64,000 bases of DNA from Nitrosomonas sp. PY1 (GTDB taxonomy: Bacteria > Pseudomonadota > Gammaproteobacteria > Burkholderiales > Nitrosomonadaceae), in the NCBI RefSeq assembly GCF_022836435.1, contig NZ_BQXC01000001.1:140612-204611 (forward strand), given 5' to 3'. Shown piece by piece: positions 7,870-19,793 of this stretch; within the stretch, counting starts at the first letter, position 1, and the number at the start of each line of letters is the position of its first letter. The translations under genes were made by a program, and so were the position numbers. Under the pieces are notes generated by a model. That model saw only the letters and a list, made by a program, of their open reading frames with translations, was not told the origin of the DNA and made no database searches.

Positions 7870-9586
7870 ACAATGCATTCAATCAATCGATTTGCCGGCA
7901 TGGCGCTCACGGTTGGTATTGTCTGTTTTGGTATTGGGTTTTGCTGCGTTAATGGGGCGAGCAGCTTATCTGCAAGGAATGCATAATGACTTTCTGCAAG
8001 AAAAAGGAGAGTCTCGTTATAGTCGCGTCGTAGAAATGAATGCCAATAGAGGCATGATCACGGATAGGAATGGACAGATTCTTGCTATTAGTTCTCCCAT
8101 CGCTTCCATTTATGCCGATCCTCAGTTAGTAGAAATCGTACCGGAAAAATTAAAAAAACTATCTGCATTACTTGCAATGCCCGTAGATCAAATTAACGAG
8201 CGGCTAAATCGTGAAAATAGCCGTTTTGTTTACTTAAAGCGCCAATTGATTCCGGACTTGGCAGAAGAAATCATCAATTTAAAAATACCCGGTATCTACA
8301 TTAGTTATGAATCCAAACGTTACTATCCAGAAGGTGAGTTTGCCGCGCATGTGTTGGGTTTTACCGATATTAACGACGAGGGACAAGAAGGTGTAGAACG
8401 CGGCTGGCAAAGCATGCTTGACGGCGAGCTGGGGAGTCGCAAGGTAATTAAAGATAACAAAGGACGAATTATTGAAGATGTTGAAAGAATTCGTATGCCT
8501 AAAGAAGGGCAAGATATTTTTTTATCGATTGACCGAAGAATCCAGTATCGCGCTCATGCTGAGTTAAAAGAAGCGGTAAAACAGCACAAAGCCAAGGCGG
8601 GTAGTATCATCGTTTTAGATGCGCAAACAGGCGAAATCCTAGCGCTAAGTAATTTACCGACCTACAATCCGAATAACCGATCTACCATCTCTAATGACAA
8701 AATTCGGAATCGGGCATTGATCGATACATTTGAACCAGGATCCACTTTAAAGCCGTTTACAGTTGCTATCGCAATGGAAGTGGGCAGGGTCAATGCCAAT
8801 ACGTTAATGCAAACAGCGCCAGGAAATATGCAGATCGGAGGGCGCACTATTCGTGATGTCGGTAATAAAGGGGAATTGACGGTGGCTCAGATCATTCAGC
8901 AGTCGAGCAATGTAGGAACTGCAAAAATAGCGCTGTCATTAAAATCCCAAACTATGTGGGAAATGTTTAATCGTTCAGGATTCGGAATGTCGACGAACTC
9001 AGGATTTCCGGGTGAAGTCAGTGGACGGTTAAGACCATACAATACTTGGAAGCCAATAGAACAAGCCACTATGTCCTATGGTCATGGTATTTCCACTAGT
9101 CTAATGCAGCTTGCGCGTGCTTATACGATTTTTACTGCGGGTGGTGAACTAAAGCCCATTTCGCTGTTGAAACAAGACATACCTTTGATGGGGCATCGAG
9201 TAATCTCGCCAGGTACAGCAAAAACCATGAGTGGTATGCTAGAAATGGCAACAAAGCCTGGCGGAACGGCGCCTTTGGCACAAATAAATGGCTATCGTGT
9301 TGCTGGAAAAACCGGAACAGCGCATAAGCTCATTGATGGTCAATATGCTAAAAAGCGCTACATTGCTACATTTGTTGGATACGCACCCGCATCCAATCCT
9401 CGTCTCATTATCGCGGTGATGATTGATGAACCTTCTGCGGGTCAACATTTTGGTGGCGCCGTAGCGGCACCCGTTTTTAGCAAAGTCATGGCAAATGCTT
9501 TGCATATCCTAAATATTCCACCGGATGCGCCGGCAAACAATGTTGTGACTTTCACCGCGGTTCCCGAAATTGATGAGGAGGGATAA
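7862..9586 (+). CDS. ftsI: peptidoglycan D,D-transpeptidase FtsI (PBP3)
   Basis: 574 residues. It cross-links septal peptidoglycan, paired with FtsW. One N-terminal membrane anchor (about 17-38) and a non-catalytic PBP dimer domain are followed by a transpeptidase domain. All three active-site motifs are present: S-T-L-K with catalytic S294, S-S-N at 348-350, and K-T-G-T at 483-486. The start is GTG 7862, overlapping ftsL by 8 bp, which implies translational coupling. It would be a beta-lactam target. Confidence 0.98.
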   Translation: MIKQCIQSIDLPAWRSRLVLSVLVLGFAALMGRAAYLQGMHNDFLQEKGESRYSRVVEMNANRGMITDRNGQILAISSPIASIYADPQLVEIVPEKLKKLSALLAMPVDQINERLNRENSRFVYLKRQLIPDLAEEIINLKIPGIYISYESKRYYPEGEFAAHVLGFTDINDEGQEGVERGWQSMLDGELGSRKVIKDNKGRIIEDVERIRMPKEGQDIFLSIDRRIQYRAHAELKEAVKQHKAKAGSIIVLDAQTGEILALSNLPTYNPNNRSTISNDKIRNRALIDTFEPGSTLKPFTVAIAMEVGRVNANTLMQTAPGNMQIGGRTIRDVGNKGELTVAQIIQQSSNVGTAKIALSLKSQTMWEMFNRSGFGMSTNSGFPGEVSGRLRPYNTWKPIEQATMSYGHGISTSLMQLARAYTIFTAGGELKPISLLKQDIPLMGHRVISPGTAKTMSGMLEMATKPGGTAPLAQINGYRVAGKTGTAHKLIDGQYAKKRYIATFVGYAPASNPRLIIAVMIDEPSAGQHFGGAVAAPVFSKVMANALHILNIPPDAPANNVVTFTAVPEIDEEG

Positions 9587-9592
9587 TCCGCT

Positions 9593-11143
9593 ATGACTAT
9601 CAAAAGAAAAACAGCAAAGTTATTTGATCTGAATGGATTGAATAATCTGGGCATCGCTATCACAAATCTTGTTTCGGATAGTCGTGAGATAAAACTAGGT
9701 GATACCTTTGTGGCTTATGCTGGAGAAGAAATTGATCGGCGAAAATTTATCCCCAATGCAATTGCGGCTGGAGCCAATGCTATATTGTGGGATCCCCAAG
9801 GTTTTTCTTGGAATTCAGTGTGGAATATTCCTTCACTTCCCGTTCCTGAGCTAAAAGTCAATGCAGGGTTCATCGCCAGTCACGTTTACGAAAATCCATC
9901 ACGGCATTTATGGATGGTAGGTGTAACAGGCACCAATGGCAAAACATCATTTTCTCATTGGTATGCACAGGCTATGCTCTACCTGAATAAAAAGATGGCT
10001 ATTATTGGAACACTAGGAAATGGCTTCTATGATGCGCTTGCTCCAACAGAAAATACCACACCGGATGCTTTGATACTACAACGTTTATTAGCAGGCTTTT
10101 TACAACAAGGAGCCGATGGTGTTGTCATGGAGGTTTCTTCTCACGGCATCGCGCAAGAACGAATCAATGGAACAACGTTTTCAGTTGCTGTATTGACAAA
10201 TTTATCGCGCGATCACTTGGATTATCATCAGAACATGGACGCTTATGCAGATACTAAAGCGCGCTTGTTTTTTTGGCCCGAACTTAAGTACGCTGTCATT
10301 AATTTGGATGATGTTTTGGGTGTTGAGTTATCACGTCAACTGAAACATAAAATGGTGCAAACCATAGGTTATGGTTTCAAAAGCTCCGAATACGTCAATA
10401 TGGTTAAAAATGAGTCCGTGGTTCTTGGTTCGAATCTTCATGCGGATATGCATGGTATTGAATTTGATATCGAATATGAGGGTTCGTATGAACACTTAAA
10501 AGTGCCAGTACTAGGAAAGTTTAATGCCTATAATCTGTTGGCGGTCGCCGCAACTTTGCTAGCCAGCGGCGTTCCTTTATCCAAGGCAGTGCAAGCGCTT
10601 CAGCACGTCTACGCCATACCTGGTCGCATGGAACAATATACCGGTAATAACCAAGTTACGGTCATTATCGATTATGCGCATACGCCAGATGCATTAGAAA
10701 AAGTATTGTATACACTACAAGAAATGTTGCGTTCGAGCCAGCAGGATACAAGCAGTGGTGCGCATAATGCCCTGCTGCATTGCGTGGTTGGTTGTGGTGG
10801 AAATCGCGATAAAGGTAAGCGTGCAATGATTGGGGAAGTGGCAACAAGATTGGCAGATACTGTCATCTTTACGAGTGATAATCCACGCAACGAAGATCCA
10901 CCATCGATTCTTCGTGATATCACCTCCGGTACGCAAAAGAATAATTACCAAATTGAAGTTGATAGAGCGCTCGCGATTTATCAAGCCATTGACAACGCTT
11001 GTGCGGGCGATATTGTTTTAGTTGCTGGCAAAGGTCATGAAAAATTTCAAGAAATAAAAGGGGAGAAAATCCCGTTTAGTGATGCAGATGTAGTGTGTCA
11101 GGTACTGCACGATATCGGTAATAAAGCGCAGGTGCTGTCATGA
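9593..11143 (+). CDS. murE: UDP-MurNAc-L-Ala-D-Glu:meso-diaminopimelate ligase MurE
   Basis: 516 residues. A cytoplasmic ATP-dependent ligase adding the third residue of the stem peptide. The Mur ligase N-terminal domain, central ATPase with GVTGTNGKTSF (110-120) and C-terminal domain are all present. The substrate-selecting motif DNPR (429-432) marks meso-diaminopimelate rather than lysine specificity. The gene starts 6 bp after ftsI and overlaps murF by 4 bp (ATGA). Confidence 0.98.
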   Translation: MTIKRKTAKLFDLNGLNNLGIAITNLVSDSREIKLGDTFVAYAGEEIDRRKFIPNAIAAGANAILWDPQGFSWNSVWNIPSLPVPELKVNAGFIASHVYENPSRHLWMVGVTGTNGKTSFSHWYAQAMLYLNKKMAIIGTLGNGFYDALAPTENTTPDALILQRLLAGFLQQGADGVVMEVSSHGIAQERINGTTFSVAVLTNLSRDHLDYHQNMDAYADTKARLFFWPELKYAVINLDDVLGVELSRQLKHKMVQTIGYGFKSSEYVNMVKNESVVLGSNLHADMHGIEFDIEYEGSYEHLKVPVLGKFNAYNLLAVAATLLASGVPLSKAVQALQHVYAIPGRMEQYTGNNQVTVIIDYAHTPDALEKVLYTLQEMLRSSQQDTSSGAHNALLHCVVGCGGNRDKGKRAMIGEVATRLADTVIFTSDNPRNEDPPSILRDITSGTQKNNYQIEVDRALAIYQAIDNACAGDIVLVAGKGHEKFQEIKGEKIPFSDADVVCQVLHDIGNKAQVLS

Positions 11144-12531
11144 TGACGATAAAACAAGCCGCTGCTGTATTACGACTAGATTGGCTCGAAAGGGATGTTT
11201 TTTTTACCGGTATCAGTACCGACAGCCGTACTTCAAAAAGCGGAGATTTGTTTATTGCTTTATCCGGGAAAAATTTTGAGGGTGGCAAGTTTGTTTCCAA
11301 CGCAATCAAACAAGGCGCTGTTGCTGCAATCATCAATGAAAATGTCACGCTCGATCAACCTGTTTCCAATATTCCCATTCTAAAAGTCAAGGATACGCGT
11401 TGCAGTTTGGGACAATTAGCGGCTTTCTGGCGCGATCAATTTAAGTTGCCGGTGATTGGGATAACCGGTAGCAACGGTAAAACAACCGCCAAAGAAATGG
11501 TTGCCGCAATATTACGTAAAGCTACTTGGATCAAGGAAAATTCGATCGATCAACCAAACGATCATGTGTTAGCTACCGAAGGTAATCTTAACAATGATAT
11601 CGGTGTTCCATTAATGCTGCTTCGGCTGCGTCAGTATCATCAATTTGCCGTGTTTGAGATGGGTATGAATCATATCGGTGAAATTGCCTATCTAACACAA
11701 TTGGTAAAGCCTGATGTGGCTTTGATCACGAATGCTGGGAATGCGCATATCGAAGGCCTCGGTTCAATTGAAGCCGTGGCGCGTGCCAAAGCGGAAATTT
11801 TTCAGGGATTGCGTCATCAAGGCACAGCTATTATTAACGCTGATGATGCTTATGCTCCTTTGTGGCGCGATTGTGCTAGCTCATACTCTATGATTGACTT
11901 TGGTTTACATCAGCCAGCACAGATCAATGCAACTTATCAAATGAACGCATTGATCAGCCAGATGCAATTAAAATTGCCAGATGGCGAGGTTACTGTGCAT
12001 CTGCAAGTTCCCGGCGTCCATAATATCTACAATGCGTTGGCTGCAGCTGCTACAGCAGTTGCTCTACGAGTCGATAAAATGCAAATTGCCGCCGGATTAG
12101 AAAGTTTTACTGGTGTTAAAGGCCGCATACAAAAAAAACGTGGCTTGCATAATACCCTGCTCTTGGATGATACCTATAACGCTAATCCGGATTCAGTAAG
12201 CGCTGCGCTAGCAGTTTTGGCAGCGTCATCAGGGAAAAAAATTTTAGTGCTGGGGGATATGGGTGAGTTAGGTGATTCTGCTATCAGATTGCATCAAAAA
12301 ATTGGCCAAGATGCGCGTAATGCAGGTCTTGATCGATTGTTGACCCTGGGAAATCTATCCGCCTATACGACAGAGGAATTTGGTAAGGGTGCGCAGCATT
12401 TTAATTCAATCGATGATCTATTGAATGCCGCAAATAGCTTGCTTGCGAGTGATGCCACTTTCTTAATCAAAGGATCGCGTTTTATGCAAATGGAGCGCGT
12501 TGTTCAACGTCTTGAGATTCCAAGTGCATGA
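11140..12531 (+). CDS. murF: UDP-MurNAc-tripeptide D-alanyl-D-alanine ligase MurF
   Basis: 463 residues. It joins the D-Ala-D-Ala dipeptide made by DdlB (same cluster) to the UDP-MurNAc tripeptide. The P-loop reads [14 protein letters not shown] (starting about residue 107). The FEMGMNHIGEI block is typical of MurF, and DDTYNANPDS lies in the C-terminal domain. The start ATG overlaps the murE stop. A 49-bp gap follows before mraY. Confidence 0.98.
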   Translation: MMTIKQAAAVLRLDWLERDVFFTGISTDSRTSKSGDLFIALSGKNFEGGKFVSNAIKQGAVAAIINENVTLDQPVSNIPILKVKDTRCSLGQLAAFWRDQFKLPVIGITGSNGKTTAKEMVAAILRKATWIKENSIDQPNDHVLATEGNLNNDIGVPLMLLRLRQYHQFAVFEMGMNHIGEIAYLTQLVKPDVALITNAGNAHIEGLGSIEAVARAKAEIFQGLRHQGTAIINADDAYAPLWRDCASSYSMIDFGLHQPAQINATYQMNALISQMQLKLPDGEVTVHLQVPGVHNIYNALAAAATAVALRVDKMQIAAGLESFTGVKGRIQKKRGLHNTLLLDDTYNANPDSVSAALAVLAASSGKKILVLGDMGELGDSAIRLHQKIGQDARNAGLDRLLTLGNLSAYTTEEFGKGAQHFNSIDDLLNAANSLLASDATFLIKGSRFMQMERVVQRLEIPSA

Positions 12532-12580
12532 ATATTTTAAGCATTATTGAGTTAAGAGTCGCGTTCTGTTGGAGAGCGAT

Positions 12581-13666
12581 ATGTTGCTAATCCTATCCCA
12601 ATGGCTTGCACAAGATATCCGCGCTTTCAATGTGTTTAGCTACATCACTTTGCGTGCAATGCTTGCGGTGGTAACTGCCTTAATGATTTCGTTTGTTGTA
12701 GGCCCCATGATGATCCGTAAACTAACAGCCTATAAAATCGGCCAATCGGTTCGTGACGATGGCCCGCAAACACATCTAATTAAAGCCGGGACCCCAACTA
12801 TGGGGGGTGCCTTAATACTCATTGCGATCGTTTTAACTACCTTGTTATGGGCGGATTTGACGAATCGCTATATCTGGGTTGTGCTGATAACAACTTTGGG
12901 GTTTGGTATTATTGGTTGGATTGATGACTACCGCAAAGTCGTTTACCGCAACCCGAAAGGATTGCGCGCAAGAACAAAATTCTTCTGGCAATCTGTTATT
13001 GCAATCGCGGTGGCCTCGTATTTGGTTTTGACAGCTGAAATACCCGCGCAGACCGAAATGATTGTGCCTTTATTCAAAGAAGTTGCTATTCCACTTGGTG
13101 TGACTGGATTTCTCATTTTGTCCTATTTGGTCATCGTTGGTACCAGTAATGCCGTAAATCTCACCGATGGGTTGGATGGATTAGCGATTATGCCCACGGT
13201 CATGGTAAGCAGCGCATTAGCGATATTTGCTTATGTGGCGGGGCACAGTGTATTTGCCAAATATCTGGGAATCCCATATATCCCGAATACCGGGGAGTTA
13301 TCCGTATTTTGTGGTGCCTTGGCGGGTGCTGGATTGGCTTTCTTGTGGTTCAATGCGTACCCTGCCGAAGTATTTATGGGCGATGTCGGCGCGCTTGCAT
13401 TAGGTGCTGCTTTAGGGGTTGTCACAGTGATTGTGCGACAAGAGATTGTGTTGGTCATCATGGGAGGCGTTTTTGTTGTTGAGGCATTGTCGGTAATGCT
13501 GCAAGTCGCTTCTTTCAAAATGTTCGGAAAGCGGGTGTTCCGAATGGCGCCTTTGCATCATCATTTTGAATTAAAAGGCTGGAAAGAAAATCAGGTAGTG
13601 GTGAGATTCTGGATCATTACGCTGATCTTGGTATTAATCGGATTATCAACACTCAAACTGCGATGA
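12581..13666 (+). CDS. mraY: phospho-MurNAc-pentapeptide transferase MraY
   Basis: 361 residues from ATG 12581. An upstream in-frame TTG would add four residues, but GGAGAG at 12571-12576 is correctly spaced for the ATG. MraY transfers phospho-MurNAc-pentapeptide to undecaprenyl phosphate, making lipid I. It has about ten membrane spans. Conserved loops are [36 protein letters not shown] (catalytic aspartates) and the histidine-rich [12 protein letters not shown] near the end. It overlaps murD by 4 bp. Confidence 0.98.
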   Translation: MLLILSQWLAQDIRAFNVFSYITLRAMLAVVTALMISFVVGPMMIRKLTAYKIGQSVRDDGPQTHLIKAGTPTMGGALILIAIVLTTLLWADLTNRYIWVVLITTLGFGIIGWIDDYRKVVYRNPKGLRARTKFFWQSVIAIAVASYLVLTAEIPAQTEMIVPLFKEVAIPLGVTGFLILSYLVIVGTSNAVNLTDGLDGLAIMPTVMVSSALAIFAYVAGHSVFAKYLGIPYIPNTGELSVFCGALAGAGLAFLWFNAYPAEVFMGDVGALALGAALGVVTVIVRQEIVLVIMGGVFVVEALSVMLQVASFKMFGKRVFRMAPLHHHFELKGWKENQVVVRFWIITLILVLIGLSTLKLR

Positions 13667-15078
13667 ACTTACAAGGGAAAAAAGTGCTGGTATTAGGGCT
13701 CGGTGAAACAGGATTATCGATGGTAAAATGGCTATCGCGCCAAAATGCAATAGTTCGTGCTGCCGATACGCGCAGTGAACCGCCTGGATTGAAAGCAGTT
13801 TACACCCATTTTCCGGCACTCGCAGTACATACAGGTTCTTTTAACGACGATATTTTTAGTGATATCGACTTGATTGCAATCAGCCCTGGCGTTCCTCTGG
13901 CAGATCCTTATGTGCAGCGAGCAATGCATCGTGGTGTCAGAATAGTAGGCGATATGGATTTGTTTGCATGGGCATTGCAGCAAGACAACAGACCACAGCC
14001 CAAAGTTTTTGCAATTACCGGATCGAACGGTAAAACAACAGTTACTGCAATGACCGGTGCATTGTTGAAAAAAGCAGGCTGGAATACCGCAATAGCTGGC
14101 AACATTAGCCCATCTGTGCTGGATACCTTGATGCAACGGATCGATACGCATAACTGGCCACAAGCTTGGGTTCTGGAACTGTCAAGTTTTCAATTGGAAA
14201 CCATGCAGTATTTAATCCCGGATGTCGCGACTGTTTTAAACATCAGCGAAGACCATTTAGATCGCTACGCTACTTTGACTGATTACGCCGCAGCCAAAGC
14301 AAGAATTTTTGGACATACGCAAAACCAAGGCATACAAGTACTGAATCGCAATGATTCTCTGGTAAGCAGTATGGCGTTTGTGGATCGCAGGCAATTTTCT
14401 TTTGGCGTAGATAAATCTCCAACAACAACAAGTTTCGGTTTGTTATATGAAGAGAATGGTGAAGCTTGGTTAACCGAAGGCGATGCGCGTCTAATGAGAC
14501 TCTCTGAATTACCTTTGGCCGGACTCCATAATGCAGCTAATGCATTGGCTGCATTAGCCATGTGTCGCGCATTAGATATAGCCATTGATCCATTGGTATC
14601 AGCTTTACGAGAATTTCATGGGCTGCCACACCGCATGGAAAAGGTTGTAACCATTAACGGAGTTACGTTCTACGATGATTCGAAAGCCACCAACGTTGGT
14701 TCAACCATCGCTGCATTAACTGGCAGGAATGGCAATGCTGTCTTGATAGCAGGCGGAGAGGGTAAAGGACAAGATTTTTCTCAGCTTAAATCGGCCGTCG
14801 CGAGCGGTGCGCGCGCTGTGATCCTAATCGGCCGGGATGCTGAAATCATTGCAAATGCATTGGAAGGTAGCGGTGTACCAATGTATTTTTCTACAACTTT
14901 ACAAGATGCGGTACAAAAAAGCTTTTTGCTATCCCAAAAAGATGATGTGGTGCTGCTTTCTCCTGCATGCGCTAGTTTCGATATGTTTAGGAATTACATA
15001 CATCGAGCAGAAGTATTTGTAGCCGCAATAAAAGAAATTGCCGGTCAGTTTAATAACGTATCAACGACTAAACAGTAA
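13663..15078 (+). CDS. murD: UDP-MurNAc-L-alanine:D-glutamate ligase MurD
   Basis: 471 residues. It adds D-glutamate to UDP-MurNAc-L-Ala in the cytoplasm. The N-terminal Rossmann-like domain reads [15 protein letters not shown]. The P-loop [10 protein letters not shown] begins near residue 119, followed by ELSSFQLE and [10 protein letters not shown]. The C-terminal domain carries [11 protein letters not shown]. The start codon overlaps the mraY stop (ATGA), and the TAA overlaps the ftsW start by one base. Confidence 0.98.
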   Translation: MNLQGKKVLVLGLGETGLSMVKWLSRQNAIVRAADTRSEPPGLKAVYTHFPALAVHTGSFNDDIFSDIDLIAISPGVPLADPYVQRAMHRGVRIVGDMDLFAWALQQDNRPQPKVFAITGSNGKTTVTAMTGALLKKAGWNTAIAGNISPSVLDTLMQRIDTHNWPQAWVLELSSFQLETMQYLIPDVATVLNISEDHLDRYATLTDYAAAKARIFGHTQNQGIQVLNRNDSLVSSMAFVDRRQFSFGVDKSPTTTSFGLLYEENGEAWLTEGDARLMRLSELPLAGLHNAANALAALAMCRALDIAIDPLVSALREFHGLPHRMEKVVTINGVTFYDDSKATNVGSTIAALTGRNGNAVLIAGGEGKGQDFSQLKSAVASGARAVILIGRDAEIIANALEGSGVPMYFSTTLQDAVQKSFLLSQKDDVVLLSPACASFDMFRNYIHRAEVFVAAIKEIAGQFNNVSTTKQ

Positions 15079-16244
15079 TGATTTATCAAACACAGCACTC
15101 GACCATCAAGCGCAAAGTTGATAGCAATTTTGACCAAGCATTGATTTGGTCCGTCTTGTTATTGTTGAGCATTGGTTTGGTTATGATTTATTCAGCGTCA
15201 ATCGCGATTGCAGAAGCACAGTTTGGTCCAGAAAAGTCTGGTCATTACTTAATCAGGCATAGTGCTTATCTCATGGTTGGCGCGTTTTTTGGTGTGATTG
15301 CTTTTCAGGTACCTTTATCGATATGGCAAAAATACAGTAGCTATGTATTCATAATTGCTGCGACGCTGCTGATAGTAGTTCTAATACCTGGAATTGGCCA
15401 TACGGTTAACGGCAGTCAACGATGGATCCAGCTTTACATTGTAAATTTTCAACCGTCTGAACTCATGAAATTCGCGATGATATTGTATGCGGCAGACTAT
15501 GTTAATCGTAAAGCGATTGACCTGGATCATTTTCTGCGAGGATTTTTACCTATTACTGCTATTTTGGCGATTGTGGGTTTCTTGCTGCTGATGGAACCTG
15601 ATTTCGGTGCGTTTTTTGTGATCACCGCATTAGCAATGTCAATTCTGTTTTTAGGCGGTGTCAGTCTGAGAATATTTATCGGATTAATTGTTATCCTAGT
15701 AGTCGGTTTATATGTGCTGATTACGTTTTGGGATTATCGTTTGGTCCGTGTTGTTTCTTTTTTGGATCCCTGGTCCGATCCATATGGAAAAGGTTATCAG
15801 TTGAGTCATGCGTTAATCGCGTTTGGACGAGGTGAATGGCTGGGTATCGGCTTAGGTGGCAGTGTCGAAAAATTATTTTACCTTCCCGAAGCGCATACTG
15901 ATTTTTTACTGTCAGTTTTAGCCGAAGAATTGGGTTTTGTGGGTGTTGCTATCGTGATTGCCCTATTCATTTGGCTTATTATGCGTGCTTTCATCATCGG
16001 TGGGTTGGCGGCAAAACTCGAGCAACCTTTTTCCGCATTGGTCGCGAAAGGCATAGCTATTTGGATAGGGTTGCAGGCGATGATTAATATAGGCGTTAAT
16101 ATGGGCGTTTTGCCAACCAAAGGATTGACATTGCCTCTGCTAAGCTTTGGGGGCAGTAGTATCACCGTAAACTGTATTGCTTTGGCAGTATTGCTACGCA
16201 TAGATTGGGAAAATCGGAAAAAATTACGTGGGTTGAGCGTATAA
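15078..16244 (+). CDS. ftsW: peptidoglycan glycosyltransferase FtsW (SEDS family)
   Basis: 388 residues with about ten membrane spans. It polymerises lipid II at the septum with FtsI. Visible SEDS signatures include the N-terminal GLVMIYSAS, the MEPDFGA loop that contains the essential aspartate, [18 protein letters not shown], and the terminal [10 protein letters not shown]. It starts at ATG 15078, overlapping the murD stop by one base. It lies between murD and murG as in most proteobacteria. Confidence 0.97.
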   Translation: MIYQTQHSTIKRKVDSNFDQALIWSVLLLLSIGLVMIYSASIAIAEAQFGPEKSGHYLIRHSAYLMVGAFFGVIAFQVPLSIWQKYSSYVFIIAATLLIVVLIPGIGHTVNGSQRWIQLYIVNFQPSELMKFAMILYAADYVNRKAIDLDHFLRGFLPITAILAIVGFLLLMEPDFGAFFVITALAMSILFLGGVSLRIFIGLIVILVVGLYVLITFWDYRLVRVVSFLDPWSDPYGKGYQLSHALIAFGRGEWLGIGLGGSVEKLFYLPEAHTDFLLSVLAEELGFVGVAIVIALFIWLIMRAFIIGGLAAKLEQPFSALVAKGIAIWIGLQAMINIGVNMGVLPTKGLTLPLLSFGGSSITVNCIALAVLLRIDWENRKKLRGLSV

Positions 16245-16270
16245 ATGTACGAAAACGATTCAGGACTGAA

Positions 16271-17362
16271 ATGACTGAGCAAGATCGCGTGATTCTGATA
16301 ATGGCGGGTGGTACTGGTGGGCATGTATTTCCAGGATTGGCCGTAGCGGACTATTTAAAGCAACTGGGTTGGCGCATCGTATGGTTAGGAACAACAACGG
16401 GAATGGAACGTAGATTAGTGTTACAGCATGGGTATACGATGGAATTGATCAATTTTTCCGGATTACGCGGTAAAAGTCTGACCGCATGGTTCATGTTACC
16501 TCTACGCCTAATCAAAGCTTTTATGCAAAGCATAAAAATTATTTTGAAAATAAAACCTAACGTGGTTTTGGGAATGGGTGGCTACCCGGCTTTTCCAGGT
16601 GGCATGATGGCATCCTTATTGAATAAGCCTCTCGTCATTCATGAGCAAAACTCATTGCCAGGGCTCACGAACAAAATTTTGGCAAAATTAGCGGATAAAG
16701 TTGCACTGGGATTTCCCCATGCAATTAATGGGAATGAAGATAAAATTGTTTACTCAGGCAATCCCGTACGCTTGGAAATCACACAATTAGCACAACCACA
16801 AGACAGATTTCTCAATCGTCAGGGGAATCTCAAATTATTGGTGGTCGGTGGCAGTCTCGGTGCACAAATTCTTAATACGGTTGTACCACAAGCCTTAAAG
16901 AAAATTCCCGCAGAGTTGTGTCCAATAGCCATCCATCAAACCGGAATGAGTCATTGTGAAGCCGTGCAGAAAAGCTATACAGATTTACGGTTGGTCGGTG
17001 AAGTATTTCCTTTCATCGATGATATGGCGAAACAATATGCGCAATGCGATGTCATCATTTGCCGCGCTGGTGCATTAACTGTCGCTGAGTTATGTGCCGC
17101 TGGCGTTGCTAGCATTCTGGTGCCTTATCCGCACGCTGTCGACGATCATCAAACTAGTAACGCAAAATTTCTTTCTGATCAAGGCGCTGCAATTTTGCTA
17201 TCACAAGGTGAATTAACGGCCGACACGTTAGCGCAATTGCTCATGAATTTAACGCGAAAACAATTATTGGATATGTCTATAAAAGCCCGTAGCTTGGCAA
17301 AGTCACAAGCTACCCGCGTCGTTTCTGAAATCTGCATCGAACTAAGCCGGAGGATCGCATGA
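16271..17362 (+). CDS. murG: lipid II synthase MurG (UDP-GlcNAc transferase)
   Basis: 363 residues. It adds GlcNAc to lipid I on the inner face of the membrane. Start ATG 16271 is chosen, with AGGA at 16262-16265. A longer reading from 16205 would run into ftsW and add 22 atypical residues. The GT-B fold has the first glycine loop [12 protein letters not shown] close to the N-terminus, [21 protein letters not shown] and the C-terminal donor-site blocks VVGGSLGAQ and [12 protein letters not shown]. It overlaps murC by 4 bp. Confidence 0.97.
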   Translation: MTEQDRVILIMAGGTGGHVFPGLAVADYLKQLGWRIVWLGTTTGMERRLVLQHGYTMELINFSGLRGKSLTAWFMLPLRLIKAFMQSIKIILKIKPNVVLGMGGYPAFPGGMMASLLNKPLVIHEQNSLPGLTNKILAKLADKVALGFPHAINGNEDKIVYSGNPVRLEITQLAQPQDRFLNRQGNLKLLVVGGSLGAQILNTVVPQALKKIPAELCPIAIHQTGMSHCEAVQKSYTDLRLVGEVFPFIDDMAKQYAQCDVIICRAGALTVAELCAAGVASILVPYPHAVDDHQTSNAKFLSDQGAAILLSQGELTADTLAQLLMNLTRKQLLDMSIKARSLAKSQATRVVSEICIELSRRIA

Positions 17363-18786
17363 AACATAAGGTTAAACATATTCATTTTGTCGGTATTGGT
17401 GGCGCCGGGATGAGTGGTATCGCCGAAGTTTTTCTCAATCTGGGTTATCGTGTAAGCGGTTCTGATCTTGTCGATAGTCCAGTGACTCAACGCCTGCGGG
17501 AATTAAAAGCAACGGTATTCATTGGGCACGAAAGTAGTCAAATCAAGGGGGCGGATGCAGTGGTGACATCGACTGCGGTAAAATCAGACAATCCGGAAAT
17601 AATTGAAGCAAAAAATAAAAATATTCCCGTTGTGCCCCGGGCATTGATGCTCGCAGAATTGCTCCGGTTACGTAGCGGTATTGCAATTGCTGGGACTCAT
17701 GGTAAAACTACCACTACCAGCCTAGTTGCCAGTATATTGGCTGCAGCCGAGATGGATCCAACATTTGTAATCGGTGGGAGATTGGAATCAGCGAGTTGCC
17801 ATGCCAAATTAGGAAAAGGCGAATTCATCGTGGTAGAAGCGGACGAGTCAGATGCATCGTTTCTTTATCTCCAACCGGTACTTGCCGTGGTAACGAATAT
17901 CGACGCTGACCATATGGATACTTATGGGCATGATTTCAATCAACTCAAACAAACTTTTGTTGAGTTCATACAGCATTTGCCCTTTTATGGTATGGCGATG
18001 TTATGTCTTGATGATGCCAATGTGCGTGAGATCATTCCTTCGATTACCAAGCCAATCACAACTTATGGGCTGTGTGAAGATGCGCAAGTGCGCGCTGTGA
18101 ATATTCAGCATTCTAGCGGTCAAATGAAGTTTACAGCCATCATCGGTGTCAATGGTACCGCGCGAAACTTGGATGTCGTATTGAATCTTCCTGGTTTGCA
18201 TAATATCCAAAATGCTTTAGCAGCAATCGCAGTAGCCAATGAAATCGGTGTTGCAGATAGTGCTATTGTTAAGGCATTAGCTGAATTCCGTGGTGTTGGC
18301 CGACGGTTCCAGCAATACGGAGAAATTCAATTACCGACCTCAGGAAGTTTCTTATTAGTTGACGATTACGGCCATCATTCTGCAGAAATGGATGCCACCA
18401 TGAAAGCTGCTCGAGGCGCTTTCCCGGGACGTAGGCTAGTCGTAGCGTTTCAGCCACACCGTTATACCCGCACGCGGGATTTGTTCGAAGATTTTGTCAG
18501 AGTTTTGTCGCAAGCGGACGCGCTATTGCTGACGGAAGTTTATTCCGCGGGCGAGGAATTTATTGTGGCAGCAGATAGTAAATCATTGACGCGATCGATT
18601 CGTGTGTTAGGTAAGGTTGAGCCGATTTACGTAGAGGATGTGGATAAGTTGGTTGAGGCTATTGTTGATATAGCGCGAGATGACGATGTGGTATTAGTAA
18701 TGGGAGCCGGTTCGATTGCGAGAGTACCCACTGCACTCGCACGGATAAAAAATAGATTGTCGGTGGTTAATGGTCATAACTATTAA
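17359..18786 (+). CDS. murC: UDP-MurNAc:L-alanine ligase MurC
   Basis: 475 residues. It adds the first amino acid of the stem peptide. The N-terminal UDP-binding loop reads [14 protein letters not shown]. The P-loop [12 protein letters not shown] is near residue 111. [14 protein letters not shown] and [14 protein letters not shown] are conserved, and VDDYGHH opens the C-terminal domain. The start codon overlaps the murG stop. The murB reading frame begins within its last codons if the first murB ATG is used. Confidence 0.98.
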   Translation: MKHKVKHIHFVGIGGAGMSGIAEVFLNLGYRVSGSDLVDSPVTQRLRELKATVFIGHESSQIKGADAVVTSTAVKSDNPEIIEAKNKNIPVVPRALMLAELLRLRSGIAIAGTHGKTTTTSLVASILAAAEMDPTFVIGGRLESASCHAKLGKGEFIVVEADESDASFLYLQPVLAVVTNIDADHMDTYGHDFNQLKQTFVEFIQHLPFYGMAMLCLDDANVREIIPSITKPITTYGLCEDAQVRAVNIQHSSGQMKFTAIIGVNGTARNLDVVLNLPGLHNIQNALAAIAVANEIGVADSAIVKALAEFRGVGRRFQQYGEIQLPTSGSFLLVDDYGHHSAEMDATMKAARGAFPGRRLVVAFQPHRYTRTRDLFEDFVRVLSQADALLLTEVYSAGEEFIVAADSKSLTRSIRVLGKVEPIYVEDVDKLVEAIVDIARDDDVVLVMGAGSIARVPTALARIKNRLSVVNGHNY

Positions 18787-19792
18787 GAATGAGTTATTCA
18801 TGCTTAATGATTTACACAGTCAGAATGTAGCGATGCCAATGGTTGATATGGCGAAAGGCAGTTTGCAAGAATTAATATTGCGTGGTGAGTTGCGCCTTGA
18901 TGAGCCAATGAATCAGCATACTTCCTGGCGGGTAGGTGGAAAAGCTCGTCGATTCTATAAGCCAGCAGACCTACAAGATTTGGCAGATTTTCTGCGCACG
19001 TTAGCTACTCATGAGTCCGTCCATGTCGTGGGCTTGGGTAGCAATTTGTTGGTGCGTGATGGTGGAATTTCAGGGACTGTGGTAGCTCTATATGGACAGC
19101 TTGATGATTTACGCATCATGGGCGGTAACGAATCAAATGGATTGATTTATGCCGGCGCAGGGGTTACTTGCGCAAAACTGGCGCGCTTTGCAGCCAAAAA
19201 TGGTTTGGTTGGAATGGAATTCTTTGCAGGTATTCCAGGTACTGTTGGCGGTGCGCTTGCCATGAATGCAGGTTGTTTTGCCGAAGAAACCTGGAAGAAG
19301 GTTGAATGTGTGCAAATCATACATCGCAGTGGACGGATCTATTGTCGAGAGGCAAGTGATTATGACATCGGTTACCGTAGCGTGAAACTACGTCATGAAG
19401 ATAAGCAAGAATACGATTCGGAATGGTTTGTAGGCGGATATTTTAGATTGTTACGAGGTAATACGGTCGAGTCGCAACAGAAGATAAAGTACTTGCTGGC
19501 ACAACGAATCAATAGCCAGCCGCTCAATCAACCGAATGCTGGATCTGTATTTCGTAATCCACCAAATGATTATGCCGCTCGTCTGATTGAATCGTGCGGA
19601 TTGAAAGGAAAAGCGATCGGCGGTGCAATGGTATCAATCAAACATGCCAATTTTATTATCAATACGGATAACGCTCGTGCGGCTGATATTGAAGCGTTAA
19701 TCCAGTTCATACAAAAAGAAGTAAAGAAAAAATCCGGCATAGAGTTGGTTTGTGAAGTGCATATTATGGGTGAATTTGGAGAACATACTTAA
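18770..19792 (+). CDS. murB: UDP-N-acetylenolpyruvoylglucosamine reductase MurB
   Basis: 340 residues from ATG 18770. FAD- and NADPH-dependent reductase making UDP-MurNAc. The FAD-binding domain has [12 protein letters not shown] and [16 protein letters not shown]. The proton-donor serine is in NAGSVFRNP (S259 from this start). The sequence pattern is of the shorter type II enzymes. The start is uncertain: ATG 18770 overlaps murC by 17 bp, while ATG 18800 (MLNDLHSQN) avoids the overlap. Neither has a strong ribosome binding site, and the conserved domain begins well after both. Confidence 0.96.
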   Translation: MVITIKNELFMLNDLHSQNVAMPMVDMAKGSLQELILRGELRLDEPMNQHTSWRVGGKARRFYKPADLQDLADFLRTLATHESVHVVGLGSNLLVRDGGISGTVVALYGQLDDLRIMGGNESNGLIYAGAGVTCAKLARFAAKNGLVGMEFFAGIPGTVGGALAMNAGCFAEETWKKVECVQIIHRSGRIYCREASDYDIGYRSVKLRHEDKQEYDSEWFVGGYFRLLRGNTVESQQKIKYLLAQRINSQPLNQPNAGSVFRNPPNDYAARLIESCGLKGKAIGGAMVSIKHANFIINTDNARAADIEALIQFIQKEVKKKSGIELVCEVHIMGEFGEHT

Positions 19793-19793
19793 A

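Noticed and set aside
10430..10440. GGTTCGAATC-like tRNA T-loop pattern inside murE
   Set aside because: No cloverleaf partners around it and it lies in an intact coding sequence. I found no tRNA or rRNA gene in the window.
16205..16270. Longer murG start inside ftsW
   Set aside because: It adds 22 residues unlike MurG, and a ribosome binding site fits ATG 16271.
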